From assembly GCA_020029455.1 (NCBI GenBank), contig JAIBJH010000045.1, forward strand, positions 1 to 24,977: a stretch of 24,977 bases of DNA. The letters are read 5' to 3'. Positions 15,203-23,013 of the stretch are shown here, in pieces (position 1 is the stretch's first letter; each line of letters begins with the position of its first letter). Source of the DNA: Hyphomicrobiales bacterium. GTDB taxonomy: Bacteria > Pseudomonadota > Alphaproteobacteria > Rhizobiales > Aestuariivirgaceae. A model generated the notes under the pieces. That model was not told where the DNA came from. It saw only the letters and a list, made by a program, of their open reading frames with translations, and did not search any database. Both the position numbers and the translations under genes were made by a program.

Positions 15203-16077
15203 CAGGTTGCCTTTACGCCCTTTGAACGCCGCTCGAAGCCCCATTGCATGAAGAGCACGAGGAAGGTGAGCAGCATCAGGATGAATGACAATGCCGAGCC
15301 AAACGGCCAGTCGTTGGAGGCACCAAACTGGGCTTGAATGACGTTGCCGATCATCCATGAGCGGGTGTTACCCAGCTCATCTGGGATCAGGAACATTCCG
15401 AGGCAAGGGATGAACACCAGGATGATGCCCGTGACAACGCCCGGCATGGTGAGTGGCAATGTGACCTTGAAGAAGGTCTGCCGTTGGCTTGCGCCCAAGT
15501 CGAGGCTTGCTTCCAGGTAACTCTTGTCGAGCCGTTCGATTGTCGAATAGAGCGGCAGGATCATGAAGGGCAGGAAGACGTAAACGAGGCCGAAGATGAC
15601 AGCCGGAGTGGTGCTCAACATCTGTATGGGTTCGATGCCGATCCAACCCAGTGCCGTGTTGATGACGCCGCGTGTGCCGAGCGTGGTCTTGAGGGCGTAA
15701 GTGCGGATCAAGAGATTGATCCAGAACGGCAAGACAATGAGGAGCAGCGCCAGCGGCCGCCACTTCTCCGGCATGAAGCAGATGCCGAAGGCAATGGGGT
15801 AGCCGACAAATAAGCAGGCAATCGTGGCCAGTGCGCTCCACCACAAGGTGCGAATGAATATGGAGATGATGTCCGGATTGATGGAACGGATGTAGTTGGA
15901 GAAACCCGTCAGATAGTCATACTCATTGATCGACACCTGGCCATCGATGAGGGCCTTCTCGGAAAATGACAGGACGAACAGAAAGCCAAGCGGGATCAGG
16001 AAGAATATCAACAGCCAAACTGTGCCCGGCGCGGCCAAGGTAGCAAACACCCGGCTGTTGCTTTTCCAATCTTCCAA
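15202..16077 (-). CDS. Polyamine ABC transporter permease (PotH/PotB-like)
   Basis: A 291-residue inner-membrane permease beginning at a TTG codon; GGGGACAGG precedes it by several bases. Hydrophobic segments include about residues 16-38 (GTVWLLIFFLIPLGFLFVLSF) and several later ones. The conserved EAA loop appears as EASLDLGASQRQTFFKVTLP. It forms the translocation pore with the downstream PotI-like permease, with which it shares a 4-base stop/start overlap. It is separated from the binding-protein gene by 127 bases that contain a terminator-like hairpin, so it is probably expressed at a lower level than the binding protein. Confidence 0.9.
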   Translation of the reverse strand: MEDWKSNSRVFATLAAPGTVWLLIFFLIPLGFLFVLSFSEKALIDGQVSINEYDYLTGFSNYIRSINPDIISIFIRTLWWSALATIACLFVGYPIAFGICFMPEKWRPLALLLIVLPFWINLLIRTYALKTTLGTRGVINTALGWIGIEPIQMLSTTPAVIFGLVYVFLPFMILPLYSTIERLDKSYLEASLDLGASQRQTFFKVTLPLTMPGVVTGIILVFIPCLGMFLIPDELGNTRSWMIGNVIQAQFGASNDWPFGSALSFILMLLTFLVLFMQWGFERRSKGVKAT

Positions 16078-16153
16078 GATTGACCTGTCCCCTGTCCGTT
16101 TCTTATGACCTTAGCCTAGCAACAAGTCGGCGGGATGGGCAACCCGCCATATG

Positions 16154-16183
16154 AAAAGGGCGGGCACCACGCGCTGCCCGCCC
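16154..16183 (-). terminator. Intercistronic intrinsic terminator after the binding-protein gene
   Basis: On the minus strand a perfect 9-bp GC-rich stem (GGGCGGGCA pairing with TGCCCGCCC, loop of 8) is followed by TTTTC. It begins 22 bases after the binding-protein stop. Partial termination here would give more binding protein than permease, a common arrangement in ABC importer operons. Confidence 0.65.
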
Positions 16184-16204
16184 ATATCAACATCTTACGG
16201 TCAA

Positions 16205-17278
16205 TCACGCGGCCTGGATTGCGGTCCAGATTTCGTCGCGGACACGCAAGGCTTCTTCACCCAGGTAGGCGGCGTATTCGCACTTCGCAACCACGTCATC
16301 CGGCGGGAAGATCGCTGCATTTTCGCGATAGGCCGCATCCATGATTTCCTTTGCCGCCCTGTTGGGCGTGGCATACTGGATGGTTTCGGCGATGTGCTTG
16401 CCAGCATCTTTGTCAAAAACGAAATTGATGAAGGCGTGGGCGTTCTCCGGGTGCGGGGCCCCAGTGGCGATCGCAATGGTATCTTCCCACACGTTGGAAC
16501 CTTCCTTCGGGATGATGTAGCTGACGTCGTTGTCTTCGGCCATCAGCTGGGCGATGTCGCCGTTATATTCCATGGTGAGGTCTACTTCGCCCTGGGCAAG
16601 GAGGTCCTGGCCCGTATCGTCAGCATACTTCTTGATGATGGACTTGGCGGCAATCAGAAGATCCTTGGCCTTATTGAGCTCTTCCATGTTGGTAGAGTTG
16701 TAGCTGTAGCCCAGATATTTGAGGGCACCACCAATGGCGTGTTCCTGATCACCAAGAACAGCAACCTTTCCGGCATATTTCTGGTCGTCGAAGAGCCACT
16801 TCCAACTGTCGGGCACGCCTTCCACCTTAGAAATGCGGTAGCCGATGCCGACGGTCCCCCACATATAAGGAAGCGAGAACTTGCGGCCCGGATCGAAGCT
16901 AGCGTTCATGAACAGCGGATCGACATTGGCGATGTTCGGAATCTTCGCGTGGTCGAGCGCAATCACCATGTTGGCCTTAATCATGCGCTCCAGCGTGTTG
17001 CTGGGAGGCACAATGACGTCATAGCCGGGATTGCCGGCCTTGAGCTTGGTGAAGAGCTCATCGCCATCGGCGAAAAGATCAAGCTTCACCTCAATGCCGG
17101 TGGCGGCGTTGAAATCTGCCAGCGTGTGCTCGCCGGTGTAGGTGTCGTAGTTGAAGAAGCTCAGCTTCTTCTCTTCCTCCGACAGGGCATGGCGGGGAAG
17201 GAAGGTGAGCGCGGCAAACATGCCGGCACCCTTGAGGAGGTGGCGGCGGTTACCGCGGAATCGATTGGTCATGGTCAT
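16205..17278 (-). CDS. Polyamine ABC transporter periplasmic binding protein (PotF/PotD-like)
   Basis: A 357-residue exported binding protein for putrescine or spermidine. The N terminus carries a twin-arginine-like signal (NRRHLLKGAG at about residues 10-19, then a hydrophobic stretch), suggesting Tat export. The mature part matches the PotD/PotF family: LSFFNYDTYTGEHTLADF, FTKLKAGNPGYDVIVPPSNTLERM, SLPYMWGTVGIGYRISKV and EYNGDIAQLMAEDNDVSYIIPKEGSNVWEDTIAI. The ATG at 17278 has AGGA 6 bases upstream. The gene lies between the aminotransferase (93 bases upstream, with a terminator-like hairpin) and the two permeases. Which polyamine it prefers cannot be decided by eye. Confidence 0.9.
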   Translation of the reverse strand: MTMTNRFRGNRRHLLKGAGMFAALTFLPRHALSEEEKKLSFFNYDTYTGEHTLADFNAATGIEVKLDLFADGDELFTKLKAGNPGYDVIVPPSNTLERMIKANMVIALDHAKIPNIANVDPLFMNASFDPGRKFSLPYMWGTVGIGYRISKVEGVPDSWKWLFDDQKYAGKVAVLGDQEHAIGGALKYLGYSYNSTNMEELNKAKDLLIAAKSIIKKYADDTGQDLLAQGEVDLTMEYNGDIAQLMAEDNDVSYIIPKEGSNVWEDTIAIATGAPHPENAHAFINFVFDKDAGKHIAETIQYATPNRAAKEIMDAAYRENAAIFPPDDVVAKCEYAAYLGEEALRVRDEIWTAIQAA

Positions 17279-17328
17279 GATATTCCTCGGGTTTCTGGGC
17301 CGTCGGGCCCGATTGATGAATCTTTGCG

Positions 17329-17361
17329 GAAAAATGCGGCGGAATCCAGTGGGTTCCGCCG
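17329..17361 (-). terminator. Intrinsic terminator after the aminotransferase gene
   Basis: On the minus strand an 8-bp perfect stem (CGGCGGAA / TTCCGCCG, loop of 9) is followed by A and five T residues. It starts 11 bases after the aminotransferase stop codon and before the binding-protein gene. The importer genes may therefore depend on read-through or on their own promoter in the remaining 50 bases. Confidence 0.65.
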
Positions 17362-17371
17362 TGATCGTAAA

Positions 17372-18754
17372 TTACATTTCCCCCTTCACGTCGGCGTAGG
17401 TCTTGTCCAGGGCCAGGCGGGCCAAGCGGACCAGCTCGTCGATCTCCTTCTTGGAAATACAGAAAGGAGGGGCCAGGACCATGGTGTCCCAGCAGGCCCG
17501 CATGATGAGGCCGTTGTTGAAGCAGTGGTCGCGGCAGATGGTGCCTACCCTCCCCGACTCCTTGAAGCGCTCGCGCTTTGCCTTGTTTTTGGTCAGTTCA
17601 ATGGCGCCGATCAGGCCTACGGAACGGGTCTCCCCTACGATGGGATGGTCCTGAAGACTGGCCAGGGCCTTGTTGAAATAGGGGCCGATCTCGGCAACCT
17701 TCTCGACGAGCTTTTCATCCTGCAGGATTTCGATGTTCTTGAGGGCGACGGCAGCGGCCACGGGGTGACCGTCATAGGTCATGCCATGGTAGAACTCGCC
17801 GCCCTTGTCGAAGAAAGGTTTGATGAGATCCTTGGAGAAGGCGATGGCGCCGATGGGCAGGTAGCCCGAAGAAAGCCCCTTGGCCATGTTAACTATGTCT
17901 GGCTCGTAACCATAGGTTTCAAAGCCGAACCACTTGCCGGTGCGGCCAAAACCGCAGATCACCTCATCGGAGATGATAAGGATGCCATACTTCCTGCAGA
18001 TGCGCTGGATCTCCGGCCAATAGGTCTTGGGCGGCATGAGCACGCCCGCCGCGCCCTGGATGGGCTCGCCGATGAAGGCGGCCACATTATCCGGCCCTAG
18101 TTCCAGAATTTTCTTATCCAACTCCTGTGCGGCCTCGAGGCCGAATTCCTCCGGCGCCTTGTCGCCGCCGAAATCATACCAATAGGGCTGCTGGATGTGG
18201 TGGAAACCGGGAAGCAGATTGCCACCCTGCTCGTGCATGCCCTGCATGCCGCCGAGGTTTGCCGCTACCCAGGTGGAGCCATGATAGCCGCGCTTCCTGC
18301 CGATGAAGTGCTGGCGATAGGGTTTGCCCATCACCTTCCAATAGTGACGGACGAAGCGGACGATGGTGTCGTTTCCTTCCGAGCCCGAGTTGGTGAAGAA
18401 GATGTGCTCGAACTTCTTCGGCAGCAGGGAGGAAATTTTCTCGGCGAGCGCGGTGGCAGGCAGCGTCGTCGTCTTGAAAAACGTGTTGTAGTACGGCAGG
18501 TCCTGCATCTGGCGGTAGGCGACTTCCGCCAATTCCTTGCGGCCATAGCCGATGTTGACGCACCACAGACCCGCCATGCCGTCGAGGAGCTTGTTGCCCT
18601 TGCCATCCCACAGCCAAACACCATCGCCATGAGTAATGACGCGCGGGCCGCCGCCGGCATGGAAGCTCTTGTGATCAGTGAAGGGATGGAAGTGGTGGGC
18701 GATATCCGCCTTCACGACTTCTTCAATGTTGATGTTCTTGGTGTGGATGGTCAT
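17372..18754 (-). CDS. Class III aminotransferase, probably putrescine-pyruvate transaminase (SpuC-like)
   Basis: A 460-residue PLP enzyme that would move an amino group from putrescine (or a related omega-amine) to pyruvate. Motifs in order are LWCVNIGYGRKELAEVAYRQM, the PLP-phosphate loop TNSGSEGNDT, RGYHGST, the PLP-ring aspartate in IISDEVICGFGRTG (D263) and the Schiff-base lysine K292 in MAKGLSSGYLPIGA. The start at 18754 is preferred over the ATG six bases upstream because GGAG is 7 bases from it but only 1-2 bases from the other. It heads the polyamine importer cluster on the same strand. Beta-alanine or another amine is a possible alternative substrate. Confidence 0.88.
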   Translation of the reverse strand: MTIHTKNINIEEVVKADIAHHFHPFTDHKSFHAGGGPRVITHGDGVWLWDGKGNKLLDGMAGLWCVNIGYGRKELAEVAYRQMQDLPYYNTFFKTTTLPATALAEKISSLLPKKFEHIFFTNSGSEGNDTIVRFVRHYWKVMGKPYRQHFIGRKRGYHGSTWVAANLGGMQGMHEQGGNLLPGFHHIQQPYWYDFGGDKAPEEFGLEAAQELDKKILELGPDNVAAFIGEPIQGAAGVLMPPKTYWPEIQRICRKYGILIISDEVICGFGRTGKWFGFETYGYEPDIVNMAKGLSSGYLPIGAIAFSKDLIKPFFDKGGEFYHGMTYDGHPVAAAVALKNIEILQDEKLVEKVAEIGPYFNKALASLQDHPIVGETRSVGLIGAIELTKNKAKRERFKESGRVGTICRDHCFNNGLIMRACWDTMVLAPPFCISKKEIDELVRLARLALDKTYADVKGEM

Positions 18755-18803
18755 GGACATTCTCCGGTTGTCTGGCGGTTGGGCAGGCGAACGGGAGAAT
18801 GAT

Positions 18804-18905
18804 CTAAGGGTTGAAGCCGATCCGGGCGCAATTGCGTAACAGGTCTTCCCGGAGCGAGCGGGCGGAGACGGAATTCACATGATCGATGTGAGCGGCGGAT
18901 TGCAT
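18804..18905 (-). other. 33-codon reading frame upstream of the aminotransferase (possible regulator relic or leader)
   Basis: The frame begins MQSAAHIDHVNSVSARS and ends LLRNCARIGFNP before a stop. The pattern H-x-D-x-V near the start and R-x-C-x-x-x-G-x-x-P near the end recalls the first 35-45 residues of AcoR-type GAF regulators, which often start HIDxV and continue SWxRCxxxyxLDP. No clear ribosome binding site precedes it. It could be a remnant of such a regulator, a leader peptide, or chance. The surrounding 212-base gap (18755-18972) otherwise holds no recognised element. Confidence 0.25.
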
Positions 18906-18972
18906 GGCGCCAGTATGGCATTTGGCGCGCGCCTTCTCAATGTCCGTAACACATTGAAAGCGCGAGGAATGA

Positions 18973-19422
18973 TTAATCCTCAGCAATATCCTCGTTCCAC
19001 AGGGCGGGTTTTTCGCGGATGAAGCGGGCCATGAGGTCGATGCAGTCGAAGTCGTTCACCACGATTACCTCAACGCCGCGCGAGCGGAGAAATTCCTCGT
19101 TGCCGCCGAAGTTTTGGTTCTCGCCGACGATGACGCGCGGAATGCCGAATTGCACGATGGTGCCGGAGCACATCATGCAAGGTGAGAGCGAAGTATAGAG
19201 CGTTACATCCTTGTAAGATTTCTGGCGACCGGCTTTGCGTAGCGCATCCATTTCACCATGGGCAATCGGATCGCCGCCCTGCACGCGCTGGTTCCGCCCC
19301 TGCCCCAGAACCTGGCCGTTGCGAACAACAACTGAGCCGATGGGACAACCGCCTTCTTCAAAACCGGCAAGCGCTTCTTCATAGGCGATGCGGAGAAACT
19401 TCTTGTCCATGTCGGTCAGCAT
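18973..19422 (-). CDS. Yeast-type cytosine deaminase / nucleoside deaminase
   Basis: A 149-residue zinc-dependent deaminase of the CDA fold. The zinc site and catalytic glutamate are visible as HGE (H55, E57) and PCMMC (C82, C85). The whole sequence resembles yeast Fcy1-type cytosine deaminase: IAYEEALAGFEEGGCPIG near the start, KDVTLYTSLSPC in the middle, IPRVIVGENQNF, and the C-terminal W-x-E-D-I. It therefore probably converts cytosine to uracil, unlike bacterial CodA, which is an amidohydrolase. AAGGAG lies 7 bases before the ATG at 19422, and the gene starts 11 bases after the permease stop. It is the last gene of the BMP importer operon, suggesting it acts on an imported base. Guanine or another base is possible. 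Confidence 0.85.
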   Translation of the reverse strand: MLTDMDKKFLRIAYEEALAGFEEGGCPIGSVVVRNGQVLGQGRNQRVQGGDPIAHGEMDALRKAGRQKSYKDVTLYTSLSPCMMCSGTIVQFGIPRVIVGENQNFGGNEEFLRSRGVEVIVVNDFDCIDLMARFIREKPALWNEDIAED

Positions 19423-19433
19423 TAACTCACTCC

Positions 19434-20375
19434 TTATCTTTCGCCCTTGCGATAGGGAACCATCAGGGCACGAGGATAGGCAACGCGGCGCGACATCACA
19501 ATGAGCGCGACGACAGACAATACAAAGGGCAACATGAGAAACACCTGATAGGGCACGACAGAGCCAGCTAGTTGCTGGAGACGCAGTTGGTAGGCATCAA
19601 ACAGCCCAAACAGTATTGCGCCGAGCAGCGCCTTGCCTGGCTGCCAGGCCGCAAACACCACAAGGGCGATGCATATCCAACCGCGGCCGTTGGTCATCTC
19701 AAAAAAGAAGGAGTTGAAAGCAGACAGAGTGATGAAGCTGCCGCCAATGCCCATAAGGGCACTTCCCGCCATGACCGCAAGAATGCGGACGGTTACGACA
19801 TTGATGCCTTGCGCTTCGGCGGCAGCCGGGTTTTCACCGACGGTTCGAACTGCAAGGCCCGCAGGCGTTCGATAAAGAAACCAGGCAACAAGGGCGACTG
19901 CAATGAAGGCAAGGTAGGTGAGCGGTGTCTGCTGAAACAGGGCGGGACCAATGATGGGCAGGTCGGCAAGACCGGGCACCGGGAACACTGCAAATGGTTC
20001 AATCTTCGGCGGCGAGGTCACTTCGGGGAAGGCGATGCGGTAAAAATAGTAGGACAAGGCGGTGGCAAGGAGCGTGATGCCGATGCCTGTGACATGTTGG
20101 GACAAACCGAGCGGCACAACCATGAAGCCATGCAGCAGCCCAAGGCACGCGCCGACAAGCGCGGCCACGGCAACTCCCAACCAAAGATCTCCGCCCAAAT
20201 AGACCGCAAGCCAGCCGGAAAAAGCGCCCGCCGTCATGATTCCTTCGATGCCGAGATTGAGCACCCCTGCCCGCTCACAGATGAGTTCGCCCAGAGTGCC
20301 GAAGATCAGCGGCGAGGCTATGCGGACGGCGGCGGCCCAGAGCGATGCGGTGAAGAGGATTTCAAAGGCCTCCAT
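19434..20375 (-). CDS. BMP-type nucleoside ABC transporter permease (second)
   Basis: A 313-residue polytopic membrane protein of the branched-chain amino acid/sugar permease superfamily, matching YufQ/NupQ-type nucleoside permeases. Conserved blocks include SPLIFGTLGELICERAGVLNLGIEGIM near the N terminus and a later GRGWICIALVVFAAWQPGKALLGAILFG. Hydrophobic segments run throughout. The ribosome binding site GGAGGT overlaps the stop codon of the preceding permease, which indicates coupled translation. It pairs with the other permease to form the channel of the importer. Confidence 0.9.
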   Translation of the reverse strand: MEAFEILFTASLWAAAVRIASPLIFGTLGELICERAGVLNLGIEGIMTAGAFSGWLAVYLGGDLWLGVAVAALVGACLGLLHGFMVVPLGLSQHVTGIGITLLATALSYYFYRIAFPEVTSPPKIEPFAVFPVPGLADLPIIGPALFQQTPLTYLAFIAVALVAWFLYRTPAGLAVRTVGENPAAAEAQGINVVTVRILAVMAGSALMGIGGSFITLSAFNSFFFEMTNGRGWICIALVVFAAWQPGKALLGAILFGLFDAYQLRLQQLAGSVVPYQVFLMLPFVLSVVALIVMSRRVAYPRALMVPYRKGER

Positions 20376-20378
20376 GGT

Positions 20379-21428
20379 TCACCTCCAGCGCAGGCGGTAG
20401 CGCGTCAGCATGATGGCAGTCACCATGGAGAGAAGCGAAACAGCGACCATCACATGAGCGATGTAGCTGGGTACGCCAGCGGTGCGGCTCATGGCGTCGG
20501 CGCCGACAAAGACGGCTGCTACGAAAATTGCCGCCGCAACCACGCCGATTGGGTGAAGCAGGGCCAGCATGGCGACGACAATGCCGGAGTAGCCGAAGCC
20601 CGGCGACAGATCCAAGGTGAGATTGCCCTTGAGGCCGGTGACCTCCGACCAGCCCGCCAGCCCTGCAAGACCGCCGGACAAGAGGGCCGTCTTTGCCAGA
20701 ACCCGGTTCACCGGGATGCCGGCAAAATGGGCGGCCTTGGCATTGTGGCCTACGGCGCGCATCTCATAACCAAGGGCGGACTTGCGATCGACGATCCAGA
20801 CAGCCAGCGCGGCGAGTACGGCAATGACGAAACCAAGATGCAATCTCTTGCCTTGCACGAGTTTCGGCAATTGGGCATCGGCAATGACTTTCTTTGATTG
20901 CGGCCAGCCGAGACCCATGGGGTCCTTCAACACGCCCTCCAAGAGCATGCTGACAAAGAGAAGGACGATGAAGTTGAGCAGCAAGGTTGTCACCACCTCG
21001 TCCACGCCGAAGCGGGTCTTGAGAAACGTCGGTACGGACAGCACCAGGGCACCGCCGATCATGGCCGAAACCATCAGGACGGGCCAGAGAATGGGCCACG
21101 GCAGCGGCAAGAGACCGGTGCCCAGAACGACCGTCATGACAGCTCCCATATAGAGCTGTGCCTCAGCGCCGATGTTCCAGAGCTTGGCACGGAAGGCGAC
21201 GGCGGCGGCGAGGCCCGTAAAGATCAACGGTGTGGCGCGCGTCAAAGTTTCAAAGAAGGCGAACTGGGTGCCGAGTGCGCCTTTCAACATCAGGCCGAAA
21301 CCCTGGAATGGTGAGGCACCCGTCAACATGACAAGCAGCGCACACACCACCGCCGCAAAGGCGAGTGCGAGAACAGGATAGCCCACCAGCAGGGCAAGAG
21401 ACTGATGTTCGCGCGGTTCAAGCCGCAT
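20379..21428 (-). CDS. BMP-type nucleoside ABC transporter permease (first)
   Basis: A 349-residue polytopic permease of the YufP/NupP type. It shows TRATPLIFTGLAAAVAFRAKLWNIGAEAQLYMGA, the diagnostic stretch of this subgroup, then NFIVLLFVSMLLEGVLKDP, a long hydrophilic loop containing a YEMRAVGHNAKAAHFAGI motif (contact with the ATPase), and further hydrophobic segments to the C terminus. It overlaps the upstream ATPase gene by 11 bases and its stop lies 3 bases before the next permease start, so the genes are tightly coupled. Nucleoside or base import is inferred from the subgroup and the deaminase neighbour. Confidence 0.9.
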   Translation of the reverse strand: MRLEPREHQSLALLVGYPVLALAFAAVVCALLVMLTGASPFQGFGLMLKGALGTQFAFFETLTRATPLIFTGLAAAVAFRAKLWNIGAEAQLYMGAVMTVVLGTGLLPLPWPILWPVLMVSAMIGGALVLSVPTFLKTRFGVDEVVTTLLLNFIVLLFVSMLLEGVLKDPMGLGWPQSKKVIADAQLPKLVQGKRLHLGFVIAVLAALAVWIVDRKSALGYEMRAVGHNAKAAHFAGIPVNRVLAKTALLSGGLAGLAGWSEVTGLKGNLTLDLSPGFGYSGIVVAMLALLHPIGVVAAAIFVAAVFVGADAMSRTAGVPSYIAHVMVAVSLLSMVTAIMLTRYRLRWR

Positions 21429-22929
21429 GGGAGAAGCCCTGCCCCGCCATGAGAAGGCCCAAGGAGGAAATGGTGACGGTTTGCCGCTGCATGGGCGCAG
21501 AAAGCTCGCCCTTGAACATGACGGCCACCTTGTCTGACAGGGCTAGCAGTTCATCCAGATCTTCTGAAATCAGAAGAATGCCGGCGCCACGCTTGCGTGC
21601 GGCCAGCAACTGTTCATGGACATAGGCGACGGCGCCCACATCCAGACCCCGGGTGGGCTGGTTGGCGAGGATGAGCTTTGGGTCATGGGCCATGACGCGG
21701 CCGAGGATGAGCTTCTGCATGTTGCCGCCGGACAAGAGGCGGACACGGGCCTCCGGACCCGGGCATTTGACGTCATATTTGCTGATGATGCTTTCGGCGA
21801 AGACACGGGCCTTACGCCAGTCCACAAGGCCGCGGCTGGAGAAGGCGCTGCTGCGGTAGCGCTCGGCAACGGCATTCTCGGTGATCGACATGTCGCCGAT
21901 CATGCCCTCCGTGTGGCGGTCCTCCGGGATGCGGGCCACCCCCTGCTCCACCATGGCGCGAGGCGAAGCCCGCGAGGTTTGGCCGTCCACCACAAGGCTT
22001 CCCGCCGACAACGCCCACGTGCCGCTGATGCAATCCGCCAAGAGACTCTGTCCATTGCCGGAGACACCGGCGATGCCGATCACCTCTCCGCCAAGAACTT
22101 CCAGCGAGATATTGTGCAGGGCCTGGCTGCCGCGCCGGGCCGATGCCTTCTCGAGTGACAGAACCATGTTGCCGGGAGATTGCGGCTCGGCCTTGGGCTT
22201 TGGGATGGGGCGGCCCACCATAAGTTCCGCCAGTTCGGCGCGGGTGACATCGGAAACCTTGCGCTCGGCGACAAGCTTTCCGCCGCGAAGGATGGCGACG
22301 CGGCTGCAGGCGTCCATGATCTCTCCCAGCTTGTGGGAGATGAAGATGATGGAAAGACCCTTGGCGACAAAGCGCTTCAGCGTCTCAAACAGGGCGGCGG
22401 ATTCCTGCGGGGTGAGAACGGCCGTCGGTTCATCGAGAATGAGGATGCGGGCGTTACGGTAGAGGGCCTTGAGGATTTCCACGCGCTGCCGTTCGCCGAC
22501 CGAGAGGGAGGACACCTGGGCATCGGGAGCAACGGCCAGGCCATAGTCTTCGGCAAGCTGGCGGATGCGGGCGCGGGCGGATGAGAGATTGGACTTCCAG
22601 CGCCACAGGCTCTCGGTGCCGAGGACAATGTTGTCGATAACGGTGAGATTGTCGGCCAAGGTGAAGTGCTGGTGGACCATGCCGATGCCGGCGGCGAGCG
22701 CCGCCCTCGGTTCTCCCGGCGGAAGAACTTTGCCGTCAACACGGATTTCGCCCTCGTCGGCCACATAGTGACCGAAGAGGATGTTCATCAGCGTGGTTTT
22801 TCCCGCGCCATTCTCGCCGAGCAATCCCAGGATTTCGCCACGCGCCAACGATAGTGAAATGGCGTCATTGGCGACAAGCGGGCCAAAGCGCTTGGTGATG
22901 CGGTCGATCTCGAGGACGGGGTGCTGCAT
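21418..22929 (-). CDS. BMP-type nucleoside ABC transporter ATPase (two nucleotide-binding domains)
   Basis: A 503-residue double ATPase of the YufO/NupO and sugar (MglA) type. The N-terminal domain has Walker A GENGAGKTT (residues 38-46), signature LSVGERQR (142-149) and Walker B LILDEPTA (163-170). The C-terminal domain has the usual degenerate Walker A GVSGNGQSLL, signature LLSGGNMQK and a Walker B-like ILANQPTRGLDVG. The degenerate second site is normal for this family and is not damage. It is the energy source for the two downstream permeases. The ATG at 22929 directly follows AAGGG, an unusually tight spacing. Between it and the binding-protein gene lies an 84-base gap with a palindromic element. 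Confidence 0.92.
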   Translation of the reverse strand: MQHPVLEIDRITKRFGPLVANDAISLSLARGEILGLLGENGAGKTTLMNILFGHYVADEGEIRVDGKVLPPGEPRAALAAGIGMVHQHFTLADNLTVIDNIVLGTESLWRWKSNLSSARARIRQLAEDYGLAVAPDAQVSSLSVGERQRVEILKALYRNARILILDEPTAVLTPQESAALFETLKRFVAKGLSIIFISHKLGEIMDACSRVAILRGGKLVAERKVSDVTRAELAELMVGRPIPKPKAEPQSPGNMVLSLEKASARRGSQALHNISLEVLGGEVIGIAGVSGNGQSLLADCISGTWALSAGSLVVDGQTSRASPRAMVEQGVARIPEDRHTEGMIGDMSITENAVAERYRSSAFSSRGLVDWRKARVFAESIISKYDVKCPGPEARVRLLSGGNMQKLILGRVMAHDPKLILANQPTRGLDVGAVAYVHEQLLAARKRGAGILLISEDLDELLALSDKVAVMFKGELSAPMQRQTVTISSLGLLMAGQGFSHAA

Positions 22930-22973
22930 CCCTTACACTGTTCTGCCACACCCCCTCCACCACTGCGTGGGTA

Positions 22974-22996
22974 CTCCCCCAGCAAAGCTGGGGGAG
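22974..22996. repeat. Palindromic REP-like element between binding protein and ATPase genes
   Basis: A 10-bp perfect stem (CTCCCCCAGC / GCTGGGGGAG) with a 3-base loop lies inside the operon. There is no T run after it, so it is not a standard terminator. A related hairpin with the same CCCCCA arms is at 24852-24871. It may stabilise the 3' end of the binding-protein message. Confidence 0.6.
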
Positions 22997-23013
22997 AGAG
23001 AAGGTGAAATGCT

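Noticed and set aside
15203..15358. In-frame 52-residue N-terminal extension of the PotI-like permease
   Set aside because: It would overlap the upstream permease gene by 156 bases. The ATG at 15202 makes a normal ATGA overlap and starts at the expected family position.
17300..17313. GGGCC-GTCG-GGCCC hairpin upstream of the binding-protein gene
   Set aside because: The stem is only 5 bp with no T run, so it is neither a convincing terminator nor a clear operator.
16151..18100. A 649-codon plus-strand open frame across the binding-protein and aminotransferase genes
   Set aside because: It lies antisense to two genes with clear family motifs. Its translation has no recognisable domain and is explained by GC-rich codon structure leaving the opposite frame open.
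18876..18890. CACAT-GATCG-ATGTG dyad upstream of the aminotransferase
   Set aside because: The arms are only 5 bp and it lies inside the short 33-codon frame. Such dyads are common by chance.
19572..20897. A 441-codon plus-strand open frame opposite the two BMP permeases
   Set aside because: It is a polar, low-order translation antisense to two genuine membrane proteins; it is a shadow frame.
21418..22929. Degenerate Walker A (GVSGNGQ) and Walker B (LANQPT) in the second ATPase domain
   Set aside because: This is the usual state of the C-terminal domain in YufO/NupO-type ATPases, not damage.
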